Source: Methanosarcina sp. UBA5 (GTDB lineage Archaea; Halobacteriota; Methanosarcinia; Methanosarcinales; Methanosarcinaceae). Taken from it: a DNA stretch of 64,000 nt. The DNA lies in NCBI RefSeq assembly GCF_002505485.1, contig NZ_DAVG01000080.1:137318-201317 (forward strand), given 5' to 3'. The position numbers and the translations under genes are program-made. This document shows positions 34,366 to 44,759 of the stretch, in pieces (the first letter of the stretch is position 1; every line of letters begins with the position of its first letter). The notes beneath the pieces are model-generated. The model searched no databases. It saw only the letters and a list, made by a program, of their open reading frames with translations, and was not told the DNA's origin.

Positions 34366-34825
34366 TTTATCACCCTGATTGTAACAATTTATTTTAGGAA
34401 ATAGTCTGATGGCTTCCGTTTCATATAACGGATTCAATCACTTGCTTTGATATAGCTTTCAGATACACTTACTGGATTGGCTTAGGGTGGCTCCAAATAA
34501 ATCCATCGTGTTTAATTTGCCGGCGTATCCGTCACTTCCCCACTCGAAGCGATTACGCACATGGGTGAGATGCTTCAGATTCCGTTTTTATCTCCACGAA
34601 CCAAGCCTGAGAGGTTTAGTACTGGGTCCCATAAAATATAATCAATTAAACGTTTAGGCTCTTGCATCTCACCATATATAAAATTATGTCTTAATAAAAC
34701 TGAATAAATATAATTATGGTAGAATCTTTACCCGATACTGTAAAAGTCCTGAATAGCTATTAAAATAGTCCTGAATATGTCATAAACACCCATTTAAAGC
34801 CTTTAAAATGGAGTTCAGGGATTTT
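34366..34825. other. Intergenic region with a GC-richer patch
   Basis: Positions about 34480-34640 are clearly richer in G+C than the flanks (includes GCCGGCGTATCCGTCACTTC and CACATGGGTGAG) yet have no open frame. Could be a non-coding RNA or remnant. Confidence 0.4.
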
Positions 34826-35650
34826 TTAAACTCCTGAGCTTCTTCTATTCTCAAGCATTCCCATCCCAAAGGCCGTAAGTCCATATACAAGGCTCAATAC
34901 TAGAATGATCGTTGCACCTGATGGGACATCCAGAGCATATGAAAGACCTATTCCTGTAACGCTGATTACAGTTCCGAAGGCTATGGAAATCAGCATCATA
35001 TGCTTCAGGTTATGAGTGAATTTGCGACTCAGAGAAGCAGGAATGGTAAGAAGGGCGATTACAAGGATGATACCCACGACCTTAATAAGCACCACGATTG
35101 TCAGAGCAATTATGCAGAGCATGAAAAGGTAAAGCTTCTCGGTAGGAAAACCCTGCACGGTTGTGAACTCTTCGTCAAAACAGAGGGCAAGAAATTCCTT
35201 ATAAAGTAAGTAAACTGCACCTACTATCACTATATCAAGAGCTAGCATAAAGTAAAGGTCAAAGCGAGGCACTGTCAGAATATTTCCGAAAAGGTAGGTC
35301 ATAAGATCAGGGGCATAACCAGGGGTTAGATAGACAAAAATAATCCCAAGTGCCATTCCAAGAGACCAGAGTATGCCTATAGCACTGTCTTCCGGGATTT
35401 TAGACTTCTTGCTCACAGTTCCCATGACAAGAGCTGAAAGCAAGCTGAAGGGAAGAACTCCGAACATAGGGTTGATTCCGAGGTAATAGCCCAGGCCAAC
35501 ACCTCCAAAGGAAGCATGGGCTATCCCTCCACTTATGAAGACTATTTTTTTGACGACAACATAGACTCCTATAATCCCGCAGGCTATGCTTGCAAGAACT
35601 GCAGCCGCAAGAGCGTTCTGGATGAAATTGTATTGCAGAAAATCAAACAT
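34826..35650 (-). CDS. znuB: Metal ABC transporter permease (ZnuB/MntB type)
   Basis: Membrane permease of 274 residues of the ABC-3 (zinc/manganese) family with about eight helices. [31 protein letters not shown] is the family signature. Further helices include [20 protein letters not shown], the conserved loop that contacts the ATPase. GGAG lies 8 bases ahead of the ATG. It is the third gene of the znuA-znuC-znuB order on this strand. Confidence 0.9.
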   Translation of the reverse strand: MFDFLQYNFIQNALAAAVLASIACGIIGVYVVVKKIVFISGGIAHASFGGVGLGYYLGINPMFGVLPFSLLSALVMGTVSKKSKIPEDSAIGILWSLGMALGIIFVYLTPGYAPDLMTYLFGNILTVPRFDLYFMLALDIVIVGAVYLLYKEFLALCFDEEFTTVQGFPTEKLYLFMLCIIALTIVVLIKVVGIILVIALLTIPASLSRKFTHNLKHMMLISIAFGTVISVTGIGLSYALDVPSGATIILVLSLVYGLTAFGMGMLENRRSSGV

Positions 35651-35704
35651 TCTTATTTCTCCATCTGTTTTTCTAATCAGTCCTTTTCGAACAAGTCCTG
35701 ATCT

Positions 35705-36469
35705 TCAGGGATCTTCCTCGTGGTTACTCAACACCCTGTGAGGTATTCCATGAGCGATCAGTTCGACAGGACACTGGTAAGTAGCTTCCAGATCTTCAAC
35801 AGAGATTTCTCTGGAATTGTGGTAATGAAGCGTACGGTTTAAGCAGGCTATTTTGTCGACATAAACAGAAACCGCACTGAGGTCGTGAGTAACCATGATA
35901 ACTGCCATTTCCTGCTTGAGCCTGTTCAGCAGGCGGTAGAGTTCATCCTGCATATGAGGATCAAGCCCGGAATTAGGTTCGTCCAGAAGCAGAAGTTTGG
36001 GATTCGTAGCAAGAGCTCTTGCAATAAAGACCCTCTGTCGCTGCCCGCCCGAAAGCTGCCCAATCTGTCGGTCTCTGTATTGGAACATTTCTACCGTCTT
36101 AAGGGCTTCCTCTGCAGCTTTTTTGTCTTCTTCTCGGTATTTCTTCAGAAAACCCGTATGGCTCATCCTGCCTGTAAGAACCACTTCCCAAACACTGATA
36201 GGAAAGTCAAAATCAAAACCTCTGTATTGAGGGACATAGCCTACAAGCTCTCTGCTCTTCTCGGGAGGTTTCCCAAAGAGTTTCACACTGCCCCTGTAAG
36301 GCTTCAAAAGCCCAAGAAGCACTTTAAGAAATGTAGTCTTTCCTCCCCCATTAGGTCCGATAATCCCAAGCAGTCCACTGGATTCTTTTAATTCAAAATT
36401 TATTGCCTCAAGAATTGTCTGGGTTCCATAACGAATCCACACATCCTTAAGTTCTATAACTTTTTCCAT
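35705..36469 (-). CDS. znuC: Metal ABC transporter ATPase (ZnuC type)
   Basis: ABC ATPase of 254 residues. Walker A GPNGGGKTTFLKVLLG, Q-loop YVPQYRGFDFDFP, signature LSGGQRQRVFIARAL, Walker B LLLLDEPNSGLD and switch VTHDLSAV are all present. The GLLKPYRGSVKLFGKPP segment and PQYRGFDFDFPISV are typical of zinc/manganese importers. Start at ATG 36469 after GAAGGGAAGG; the longer frame adds a lysine/asparagine stretch with no parallel in the family. Confidence 0.93.
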   Translation of the reverse strand: MEKVIELKDVWIRYGTQTILEAINFELKESSGLLGIIGPNGGGKTTFLKVLLGLLKPYRGSVKLFGKPPEKSRELVGYVPQYRGFDFDFPISVWEVVLTGRMSHTGFLKKYREEDKKAAEEALKTVEMFQYRDRQIGQLSGGQRQRVFIARALATNPKLLLLDEPNSGLDPHMQDELYRLLNRLKQEMAVIMVTHDLSAVSVYVDKIACLNRTLHYHNSREISVEDLEATYQCPVELIAHGIPHRVLSNHEEDP

Positions 36470-36638
36470 TGCCTTCCCTTCAGAATATCGTTTTTTATCG
36501 TTTTTGTTTGTCGGATTCAATCTTTTGATATTTAAATACGAAATTTGAGTGGTTGACTTAACCAGGACTTGAATGCTAATTTTACTGGTTTCGTATTTTA
36601 TTGGTTTCGTATTTTACTGGCTTCTTACTTTACTGACT

Positions 36639-37613
36639 TCAAACAAGGTTTCTGGCAAAAATATCGGATACGTTATCCATATTTGCTATGTAATCCTTTG
36701 CAAGCGGGTCTACAGCTATAACCTCACCACCTATCTCTTCAGCTACGGCTTGCGCACTCCGCGTGCTGGATTGAGGCTGGATAAAAATTACCTTGACGTG
36801 CTTTTCCTTTGCAAGGTCTACAAGCTTCGCCAGATCCTCAGCGCTTGGCTCTTTTCCTTCAATCTCGACTGGAATCATGGTAAGGTTGTAATCCGCCGCA
36901 AAATAGCCCCAGGACGGGTGATAAACTATGAAATTTCTTTCCTTTTTTCCTTCAAGCTTTTCGCGGATCCTTGCATCCAGAGAATCCAGCTCTTTAAAAT
37001 AGGCGTCTCTATTCTGAGCATAGTAAGTTTTGTTCCCAGGATCTACTTTGGCAAGTCCCTCATAAATGTTCTCGACCATTATTTTTGCGTTTGCAGGAGA
37101 TGTCCATATGTGAGGATCCAGTCCAGTTTCTTCGTGACCAACTTCAAGTTCTCCTGCATGTTCCTCTGCTCCCTCCCCTTCGTGATGATCGTCAGCGGCA
37201 AGTTCCCTGAGTTTGATTCCGTTAGAAGAATTTACGATAAGAGTTCCACTGTTAATAGATTCGAACCTGTCGATCCATACTTTCTCAAAAGGCATATCGA
37301 CACCGACAGTAACATACATACGAGCTTCGCTCGCTTCCCCCATTTCTTTAGGGGATGGCTCATAAGTGTGAGGGTCTGCTCCCGGAGGAATTATAACAAC
37401 AGTTTTTACTTTATCTCCCCCCACTTTTTCTACAAACTCAACTTGAGGAAGGAGACTTACAGCCACTGTTATAGGCTCACTCGACCCTGTGACTTCAACA
37501 TCCTGTCCTGTACTTTCATTAGTTTGAGAGTTTCCTGGACCTGTACAACCGCTGGCAAAAAGGCTCAGACCTACAGTCAAGAGCACTAATAAAGGTAGAA
37601 TTTTTAGATTCAT
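36639..37613 (-). CDS. znuA: Metal-binding lipoprotein of ABC transporter (ZnuA type)
   Basis: Cluster A-I metal-binding lipoprotein of 324 residues. Signal peptide with lipobox FASGC (about residue 23). Metal ligands are expected at PGADPHTYEPSP (His), DPHIWTSP (His), VYHPSWGYFA (His) and the late Asp segment. A His/Glu-rich loop (DDHHEGEGAEEHAGELEVGH) before DPHIW is a mark of zinc rather than manganese binders. Together with the permease and ATPase it imports the metal; the DtxR-like gene upstream may regulate it. Confidence 0.92.
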   Translation of the reverse strand: MNLKILPLLVLLTVGLSLFASGCTGPGNSQTNESTGQDVEVTGSSEPITVAVSLLPQVEFVEKVGGDKVKTVVIIPPGADPHTYEPSPKEMGEASEARMYVTVGVDMPFEKVWIDRFESINSGTLIVNSSNGIKLRELAADDHHEGEGAEEHAGELEVGHEETGLDPHIWTSPANAKIMVENIYEGLAKVDPGNKTYYAQNRDAYFKELDSLDARIREKLEGKKERNFIVYHPSWGYFAADYNLTMIPVEIEGKEPSAEDLAKLVDLAKEKHVKVIFIQPQSSTRSAQAVAEEIGGEVIAVDPLAKDYIANMDNVSDIFARNLV

Positions 37614-37946
37614 ATTAAGATCCCGCTTTCTTCACTTTTACATTTTCTTCTTTCGCTTTTTTCTGGCTCATGAATATATTTCTGGATAAGATAAGACCGA
37701 CATCAAGAGAACAAATTTGCATATGCCCAAATTATAGCATATATTCAAACTCTGCATGTATTCAAAATTATATTCAAAGTCTTTATGTCTTTATATATCC
37801 AAAGTCCATATATCAAAAATTTGGTATGTACCCAAAGTTTTGGATTATTCAGGAAATTTTTTGGTGTAAGCCCAAATTTAGGTACTTGATTAGCACTTTA
37901 GCTCTTTCATCTAGCATTTCGTTTCATGCTTCACTTATTCAAGCAC
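37614..37946. repeat. Leader of znuA with degenerate repeats
   Basis: No gene. Between about 37735 and 37850 there are repeated TAT(T/C)CAAA(G/A) units at about 20-base spacing (TATATTCAAACTCTGC, TATTCAAAATTATATTCAAA, TATCCAAAGTCCATAT). Confidence 0.5.
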
Positions 37947-38396
37947 TCAACGATGATTTTCCTCATGCAGACATTCCTCATGACTTATTTCTCCACAGAC
38001 ACCAAACATCGGGTGACCCATTGAGCTACAGATTTTATCTACAGCATCCCTGGAGACGAAAGCCTCAAAACGCGAAACTTCACTACATGCTTCTTCCGAC
38101 GAAAGGCCGTAATGGGTTAAAAGAAGACTGAGGATCCTGTGCCTTCGGATAAGAAATTGCGTATACGCCTCCCCCAATTCCGTCAGATCAACACCCCTGT
38201 AAGGAACATGGTTCAGGTAGCCTGCATTTGCAAGCTCGTTTAAGGTCTTGGTTGTAGTTGAAGGGTCTACCTGCAGGCCTGAAGAGATCTCTGTGGTTTT
38301 TACAGTGCCTCCTTTTCCAAGAATGAACTTAAGATAATCTACCTTTCTCGGAGAGAGTTCAAGGCCCGTAAATTCAGGATAACTTTGCTCATTCAT
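37947..38396 (-). CDS. DtxR/MntR-family metal-dependent regulator
   Basis: A 149-residue iron/manganese-dependent repressor. Winged helix-turn-helix at about 17-75 (SPRKVDYLKFILGKGG, VDPSTTTKTLNELANAGYLNH). The dimerisation/metal domain begins RRHRILSLLLTHYGLSSEEACSEVSRFE, the DtxR motif, and includes DAVDKICSSMGHP. The C-terminus carries an extra CGEISHEECLHEENH tail rich in Cys and His. ATG at 38396 with AATAAATA about 30 bases ahead suggests a leaderless transcript. Position just upstream of znuA implies that it controls that transporter. Confidence 0.85.
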   Translation of the reverse strand: MNEQSYPEFTGLELSPRKVDYLKFILGKGGTVKTTEISSGLQVDPSTTTKTLNELANAGYLNHVPYRGVDLTELGEAYTQFLIRRHRILSLLLTHYGLSSEEACSEVSRFEAFVSRDAVDKICSSMGHPMFGVCGEISHEECLHEENHR

Positions 38397-38516
38397 ATAG
38401 AGAAATATAAAAAACTGGTATTTATTGTTTGCCACATACCAAATTATGAAGTTAGAATTGTACTATAGCAAAATAAGAAGAGCGGGAAAAATCTTGGAGG
38501 AATAGGATTAAAACTC

Positions 38517-39714
38517 TCAGTAAAAGAAAGGATCATTGACATGGGAAATCAGAAAAGTGCCTGAAGCCATTGAAAGGATAACGATTTCTGGAGGAAGCCC
38601 GAGTTCAGGAACCAGAGGCAGTAAAAGAGAAGGTGCGATAAGCATAGTCACAATCCTTGATCCCTGAACGGTTTGGAGGGCTGCGGCAACGAAAAAAGGC
38701 ACAAGGATATGGAGGAAGGCTCAACTGCAAGAAAAACCTGCCAATAGCTCCTCCTGCACCTGTCATGGCAAGAGTTGCTCCGAGAGCACCCCCTCCACAG
38801 AGATCAAGAAGGACAACCCCAGTTCTCCTCACAGCTTTTTCGATCAGTTCTCTCAGTACGAGAGATCCGAGCTTTCTGCCAGAAAAGATAGAGAGAAGGA
38901 CTCCTATGAGAAGCGCAATATTCGGGTTTCCCAGAAAGGTGAGCACAGGATGAGGGTGTTCAAAGCCTGTCTGAAGGAGAATAAGGAGTAAAGGAAAAAA
39001 GATAGGAGAGTAAACCTCAAGCCGTCGGGGTCTTTCGACAGAGTTATTATATATTCCTGAGGCTTTTTCCTGAACTTCAGCTGTCTTTTCCTTTACTCTG
39101 TTCGAAAAGTCTGCAGTTCCAGACTTTTCCAGATTTTTGGAATAAAGGTAACCTGCAATGGAAGTAGGAACTGCGATAAAAAGTCCCAGAATAAAAAGCC
39201 TGTCCACATTAGCCGATAACTCTTCTGCTGCCGAAATGACGACAGGAGAAGGGTAGACAAGGTTAAATGAGGCAACAGCTCCGAGTGCAAGTGCTGTTGC
39301 AGTGGAAATGGGGGGGTTATCGAGTCTGGAAGCCAACTCTTTAGCTATTGGAATAAAGATAACATAGGCAAGAATGTAACACATCATGGGAACAGAAAAA
39401 AGAAAGCCAAGGACATTAAGGGCAAGCAGAGGATTTCTGGAAAAACATATAATATCAGAGGCTATTAAGGACATCCCTCCGGTTCCCTGGAGCAGAATTC
39501 CGATAACACTTCCACACGTAATAATAATAGCAAAACGAGAAAACACGCTGCCCAATCCCCCAGTTATTGCTTCGACCGTGGCCAGGGGTTCTCCTGCAAG
39601 GATTCCTGTAAAAACGGATACAAGGACAAGACTGAGAAAAGGGTGCAACCTGAGTTTAGCTGTAAAAAACAATATGCAGAAAAGGGCGAAAAGGAATAGG
39701 ACCACAGGATGCAT
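38517..39714 (-). pseudogene. GntP-family permease, frameshifted and C-terminally truncated
   Basis: Remnant of an H+/gluconate-type (GntP) symporter. The first frame (39714 down to about 38710) gives ten or so helices from MHPVVLFLFALFCILFF to GAGGAIGRFFLQLSLPPY. The sequence then continues in another frame (to 38517) as VPFFVAAALQTVQGSRIVTM and ends LISHVNDPFFY. Restoring one AT dinucleotide near 38706-38710 (PPY-ILVPFF) would rejoin them. The product would still end about 50 residues early, since family members normally continue beyond HVND with a final helix. Both lesions argue for a dead gene. Confidence 0.8.
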
Positions 39715-39766
39715 GTTTAAAACCTGACGTAAATTTTAATATTCGCTTCAATAGAAGTGGCCGGGC

Positions 39767-40279
39767 TTAAATATTCTTTTCAGGAGAAGATAGCTCACTA
39801 AATTCTTCGATTTCTTCTTCTCCAAGTACTCTTGCAAGATTTAGTAGAATGAGAAGCCTGCTACCTATTTTTCCGACTCCTCTTAGATATTCTGCATTGA
39901 TTTTCGATTTAATCATCTCAGGGGGCGGTTGAATTGAAGAAAGTGGCAGGCTCATGACCTCCTTTACGGAATTTACAAGCATTCCAACGACTTTATCTTT
40001 TACCTCCACTATGATAATTCTGGACAGGCTGTCAGTCTCTTTCGAGCTGAAGTCAAGCCGCTTGTTAAGATCTATCACCACGAGGATCTTTCCCCGCAGG
40101 TTAATGAGCCCTTTTATGCATTCCGGAGCCTGAGGAATACGGGTGATCCTCGGAACCGGAATAACTTTGGAGACCTGCATGATATCCACTCCGAACTCTT
40201 CACCTGAAAGCTCAAAGGTCACTAAATGAAGATTTTCTTCCGAAAATCTTGAACCTTCATCCAATGTTTCTTCAAACAT
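39767..40279 (-). CDS. cheW: Chemotaxis coupling protein CheW
   Basis: Scaffold of 170 residues that links receptors to CheA. SH3-like CheW domain with LVTFELSGEEFGVDIMQVSKV, RITRIPQAPECIKGLINLRG, DLNKRLDF and GMLVNSVKEVMSLP. Downstream of the receptor gene on the same strand with 28 bases between, so they are probably one transcript. Confidence 0.95.
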   Translation of the reverse strand: MFEETLDEGSRFSEENLHLVTFELSGEEFGVDIMQVSKVIPVPRITRIPQAPECIKGLINLRGKILVVIDLNKRLDFSSKETDSLSRIIIVEVKDKVVGMLVNSVKEVMSLPLSSIQPPPEMIKSKINAEYLRGVGKIGSRLLILLNLARVLGEEEIEEFSELSSPEKNI

Positions 40280-40307
40280 TTGAATTCCTCAAACTAGCTC
40301 CAAAATT

Positions 40308-42377
40308 TTAACTTGACATGTTTTCTGACTCTTCTTTTAAGTTACCAAGTTTGAACTTTTCCGTAGCTTTTTTCATACTTTCCCCGAGCAAAGAAAGGTC
40401 GCTAGCCATGTTGGCAAGTTCTGATATTGAAGCGGTCTGCTCTTCGAGAGCTGCAGCAGTTTCCTGAGTTCCTGCAGCGGATTGTTCCGAAATTGAGGAA
40501 ATGTCTTCCAGAGTGGAAGTGATTTCTTCAATGGATGCGGACTGCTCTTCTGTAGCAGCTGCAACATCTTCTATCATATTTGTAATTTCATTGATTGTAG
40601 TAACAATCCCTGCAACCATTTCAACCGCGTTATTAACAGACAGCGAACCTGCCTGAACATCCTTTTTACTGGCCTCTATGCTTTCCACGGTTTCACTAAT
40701 GCTGCCTCTTATTTCATCAATTAGGTTGGAAATGTTATTAGCAGCACGGCCGGATTCGTCAGCAAGTTTTCGGACTTCATCGGCTACAACAGAGAAACCC
40801 CGGCCGTGCTCACCAGCCCGGGCAGCCTCAATTGCAGCATTCAGCGCAAGCATATTTGTCTGGTCCGCAATCCTGGTAATGAGAGTTACAATTTCATTGA
40901 TTTGTTGAGATTTGGAGTCAAGCTCTGTTATCACTTCCTTAGTTTCATCAACAGAGGAGCGAATACGGTCCATTTTCACCAGGATTTCTCTTGAAGCATT
41001 TCCAATGTTATTGACAGTGCTATTGACAAGATTCGTATTTTTAGAAACTTTCTGGGTATTCTCCGCAATTTCCTGGATATTATGTGTCATGTCCTGCATT
41101 GCGTGAGTTATATCTACTATCTTTGTACTCTGCATCTCGGTTCCGTGTGAAATTTCAGCTGCAGTATCGGAAATTTTTCTTGATGCTGAGGCTACTTCCT
41201 CAGAAGAAGCAGACATTTCTTCTGAAAGTGTGGAAAGGTGAAGCGAACTTTCCTGAATTTCTTTAATTAGACTACGAAGGTTTTGAACCATCAATTTAAA
41301 AGCTTGTGAGAGTTGAGAGATTTCACTTCTTGAATTTCCTTTAATTTCAACACTCAAATCTCCTTCAGAAATTCTGTCTGCCGCTTCAAGCAATTCATAG
41401 ATGGGTTTTCTATAGAGGTTCAAAATCACAAAAACAAGTAAAGCACCGATAAGTATCGAAAGAAGAGTAACGAGAAAGATCTCATTTATAGAATTTATTA
41501 TCAAGGTGTCGAGCTTATCTTTCTGGTCGACACTGGCATTTTCAGCATTTTCGTTAATCTTTGCAGCTATGTTCGCCATATTTTTCACATCAGCTGCCTT
41601 TTTCTCTTTAAGAATTTCCAGGCGATCAAAGTCACGCCGGATTTTTGTGACATTGGTGATTATTGCGTTTCCACGCTCAAGATTTTCAGGTTTTACTGTC
41701 TGCTTATTTAAATTCTCGGCAACTTCAGTTATATTCTCCATAATCAGATCGAAGTTTTCCGCATACTGATCTTCTGGAGTAATTATATAATTCTGGTATT
41801 CGCTTCGAGCTTCCATTGCAAATATGCTGATTTTCTGAGCTCCCTGAGCATTAGAAAACTTTTGCTGGAGAACTTCCCCTGAAGAACCGTTTTCTACATA
41901 TTGTTGGTATTGAAACATCTGATCTTTATAAATTTCATCCGCTTTCTGCAAAATAATATCGCCTTTAGAGGTGATATTGGTTTTCAGGGCTATCTCTTCA
42001 TTGTTTGCTTTAACATAGCTGTCAAAGCTTTCCTTGAATTCATCAGAAGTTTCCAGAATAGTGTTCATGCGATCCTGATTTGCAGGATCAAGGTAGCCAA
42101 GATATACTTCTTTGGATATAGCTGCTTGTCTGGGTACAAGACCAAGATATTCATAAGTATTATTCTTATAAACAGGATCACCATAAATAACATAACTTTC
42201 CTGAGCTTCCAGGGCTCCCTGCATATCATTCATGATAAAAGTCATATTTTGAATGGCTCGGCTTTTCTTTTCCACATCATTCATGCCCTGATAGCCTGTG
42301 TACCCAACAAATAAAATCAAAACCAGAAGAAGAGCAAAGCCTAGCACTAGATGCCCTATTTTTGTGTTTTTATACAT
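40308..42377 (-). CDS. Methyl-accepting chemotaxis protein
   Basis: Receptor of 689 residues. TM1 (about 9-28) and TM2 (about 285-308) flank an extracellular helical domain of about 250 residues that resembles four-helix or HBM sensors. A HAMP domain follows (about 309-360), then the cytoplasmic signalling coiled coil with hairpin tip [33 protein letters not shown]. Glu/Gln-rich segments around 385-420 and 600-650 ([19 protein letters not shown]) are candidate methylation sites. Ligand unknown. The start is taken at 42377 ([13 protein letters not shown]). It is upstream of cheW and opposite to the cheA-containing cluster. Confidence 0.94.
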   Translation of the reverse strand: MYKNTKIGHLVLGFALLLVLILFVGYTGYQGMNDVEKKSRAIQNMTFIMNDMQGALEAQESYVIYGDPVYKNNTYEYLGLVPRQAAISKEVYLGYLDPANQDRMNTILETSDEFKESFDSYVKANNEEIALKTNITSKGDIILQKADEIYKDQMFQYQQYVENGSSGEVLQQKFSNAQGAQKISIFAMEARSEYQNYIITPEDQYAENFDLIMENITEVAENLNKQTVKPENLERGNAIITNVTKIRRDFDRLEILKEKKAADVKNMANIAAKINENAENASVDQKDKLDTLIINSINEIFLVTLLSILIGALLVFVILNLYRKPIYELLEAADRISEGDLSVEIKGNSRSEISQLSQAFKLMVQNLRSLIKEIQESSLHLSTLSEEMSASSEEVASASRKISDTAAEISHGTEMQSTKIVDITHAMQDMTHNIQEIAENTQKVSKNTNLVNSTVNNIGNASREILVKMDRIRSSVDETKEVITELDSKSQQINEIVTLITRIADQTNMLALNAAIEAARAGEHGRGFSVVADEVRKLADESGRAANNISNLIDEIRGSISETVESIEASKKDVQAGSLSVNNAVEMVAGIVTTINEITNMIEDVAAATEEQSASIEEITSTLEDISSISEQSAAGTQETAAALEEQTASISELANMASDLSLLGESMKKATEKFKLGNLKEESENMSS

Positions 42378-42690
42378 CTTTCTCACCCTTGCCTCCAGTT
42401 TCCGTCTCTATACCTTTTCTACCTGCATGAGCTGTTAACCTGTCAGTAGTACCCACTAAGGAAAATGAACGGGAGGAAATGTTTCTATGGAGACTGCCTG
42501 ATCTTCCCAACCAATTATTCAATACAGACTATTTGAGAGTTGATAAATTTTTTGATTTATTAAAAGAAAGAACGTGATAAAAAAATTATTTACTGTGGTT
42601 TTAACCCGGTTTCACTCAATATCTCTTTAGACGTCTACCGAGCCTGCCTTTAGGCGACTGTCTTTTTATCTTTGCATATATCCAGTATCT
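42378..42690. other. Intergenic region
   Basis: Spacer between the receiver gene and the receptor gene. AT-rich with no clear hairpin or gene. Confidence 0.5.
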
Positions 42691-43065
42691 TCAAGAGTCC
42701 GCTATTGTAAGAAAATTCTCGACCTGTGAGCCAAAATCACCAAAGTTTATGGGTTTGGCAAGAACAGCATGGCATCCAGCCTTAAGGAATTTTTCTTTAC
42801 TTTCAGGATCAGAGTACCCTGTGACTGCAACTACCTTTATACTCCGAGTTTCAGGGTTAAGTTTGATTTCTTGAAGCAATTCAAGACCGTGCATTTTAGG
42901 AAGTTCCATATCAAGCAATATCAAGTCAATCTTCGCTTCACTGAGAATTTCGAGAGCTTCAAAGCCGTTTTTCGCCCTTTTCGACTCATATCCAAAGGAC
43001 TTAAGTAAGTCTGCTTCGATCATCAAATTAAGTAAATTATCTTCAACAATCAGGATTTCAGGCAT
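42691..43065 (-). CDS. Stand-alone response-regulator receiver (DivK-like)
   Basis: A 124-residue CheY-fold protein without output domain. Acid pocket E8-D9, phosphoacceptor Asp52 in LLDMELPKMHG, Thr in AVTGYSD and Lys in LAKPINF. The EDNLLNLMIEADLL start is typical of receivers partnered with hybrid histidine kinases rather than CheY proper. It lies upstream of the receptor gene, separated by about 310 bases, so it may or may not belong to the chemotaxis system. Confidence 0.9.
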   Translation of the reverse strand: MPEILIVEDNLLNLMIEADLLKSFGYESKRAKNGFEALEILSEAKIDLILLDMELPKMHGLELLQEIKLNPETRSIKVVAVTGYSDPESKEKFLKAGCHAVLAKPINFGDFGSQVENFLTIADS

Positions 43066-43161
43066 TCAAATCTACTCCTAAGGAGGTTGCTTAAAGATTT
43101 TGTAAGCAAGATTTTTTAAACAAGATTTAGTAAGTGAAATTCTGTCAAAGAAATTTGAATA

Positions 43162-43296
43162 ATGAGTCTTCTAGTGAATATGAATTTTCTAACGAGTATG
43201 AATTTTATAGTGAATATGAATTTTCTAACGAGTATGAATTTTATAGTGAATATGAAACAAGAAAATATGAAACGAAATTTTTCCTTGTATCTTTAG
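43162..43296 (+). repeat. 18-base tandem repeat array forming a 44-codon open frame
   Basis: Five consecutive 18-base units alternate between GTGAATATGAATTTTCTA and ACGAGTATGAATTTTATA, giving a 36-base higher-order period, from about 43174 to 43257. Since 18 is a multiple of three, one frame stays open: ATG at 43162 to TAG at 43294-43296, encoding a repeat of VNMNFLTSMNFI. No strong Shine-Dalgarno sequence. It may be non-coding. Confidence 0.6.
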
Positions 43297-44211
43297 CATG
43301 TATACCTTAGTCCTCCCTAAAACCAGGGTCAGAAAGTCATAAAAATATTATTTATCTTCAACAATTGTAGGTGATCCATCAATAACCAGTTAATATTTTC
43401 CAGAGCATCTCCATTTGTATTCCTCTCTAATGCTCTGCTTATGTACACTAAATTTTCTGTATGTGTAAGCTCAGAAAACAGATAAACTAAGCAAAAACAT
43501 TCAAAGACAAAATATTAACCAGCTATTAATGCACTACCCAAGTGTACCTTAGGCATGTAAATTTTTCCGAGGTTATTTTTCAATTTACTAAGTAATATAT
43601 GAAGTTTGGAACAATATAAATTTATTTGCTAAATTTAGATTCATATTTTCAATATATAAACAGCAATAAAATTAATTTATTAAAATTCAGGTATCACTTT
43701 TGGTATTATTATTTCAGGAAAAATTGAAATTAGTCTCAGATAAAATTTAAAACAAATATGGAAACGTTTTATTTATAAAAAATAATATAATTAACGCTTT
43801 ATTTTAATATACAGATCAAAATCGGAACTCGGCTGAAGAGTGAGAAAAAAACCGGTAACTTTTGTAAATAGTTTGTTAACGTGTTAATTAACCGGAACAT
43901 TTAAATAAAGTTTTTGTTTTCTAATTTTATAAAGACAATTAAAAAATTTAATATAGCAGGTCTCGTATATACTTTTCTACACAATTGAGATAATATGTCT
44001 TAACAAATAAACTTGCACAGGTTATATTTGTTAACCTCGAGTAACTTTTTAGCTAAAGTCCTTTGATTCATAGCATAAATTTTTGGAGAATACGCAGGCA
44101 AGAGGCGAGATTCGGCAAAGATAGGAATAATGTGTCGGGACATTCCAAAAAATTGGGATATAAATATCATCCGATATTGTCGCTTGTTCAAGAACGGAAG
44201 AAGGGAAACGC
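43297..44211. other. Long AT-rich region upstream of cheY
   Basis: Divergent spacer of about 1.1 kb in total between the receiver gene and cheY. Apart from the repeat array I see no gene. Several long AT runs near 43590-43830 could hold the promoter of the che cluster. Confidence 0.5.
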
Positions 44212-44577
44212 ATGGCCAGAGTTATGATCGTGGACGATGCCGAATTTATGCGGATGGTTATAAGAGATATTCTTCTGATCCACGGACATGAAGTTGTTGC
44301 TGAAGTCAGTGATGGGGAAGAGGCAATTCAGACATATCTCGAAGTAAAGCCCGATATTGTGTTAATGGATATAATTATGCCAGATATGGATGGAAAAGAG
44401 GCGTTGCAAAAACTTCTTACAATGGATCCTGCGGCAAAAATAGTAATGTGCTCCTCCATTGGTCAACAGGCGCTCATAACCGAATCAATGAAGATAGGTG
44501 CTATGGGCTTTATAGTAAAACCTTTTGAACCTGATGGAATGATGGATGTAATAAGGAAAATTGCTGAGCCAAATTAG
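44212..44577 (+). CDS. cheY: Chemotaxis response regulator CheY
   Basis: A 121-residue receiver with Asp8-Asp9, phosphoacceptor Asp53 in LMDIIMPDMDG, Ser in CSSIGQQ and Lys in IVKPFEPD. The IGQQALITESMKIGAMGFI segment is characteristic of archaeal CheY. AGAAGGG precedes the ATG. First gene of cheY-cheB'-cheA-cheR-cheC'-cheD. Confidence 0.93.
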   Translation: MARVMIVDDAEFMRMVIRDILLIHGHEVVAEVSDGEEAIQTYLEVKPDIVLMDIIMPDMDGKEALQKLLTMDPAAKIVMCSSIGQQALITESMKIGAMGFIVKPFEPDGMMDVIRKIAEPN

Positions 44578-44759
44578 ATCCGATTTGAGGCTAATGGTAA
44601 ATCCTGGCTACTATTAAATCAAATTGCATTAACTGAAGCTACATAAATAAAACTATTGAAGTTGTATTAAATAAAACTATGTCTCAGAATATTGTTAAAC
44701 AAAATATTATTAGACAAAACTACTAAAATAAACTTTGCATTTAATAAAAAGTGCTTGAG
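44578..44759. other. Spacer with degenerate repeats before cheB remnant
   Basis: Repeats of AATAAAACTA(T/C) and ATTATTA-like blocks around 44640-44740; no gene. Confidence 0.4.

Noticed and set aside
36573..37589. 338-codon plus-strand frame
   Set aside because: Entirely opposite znuA, which has a lipobox and family motifs.
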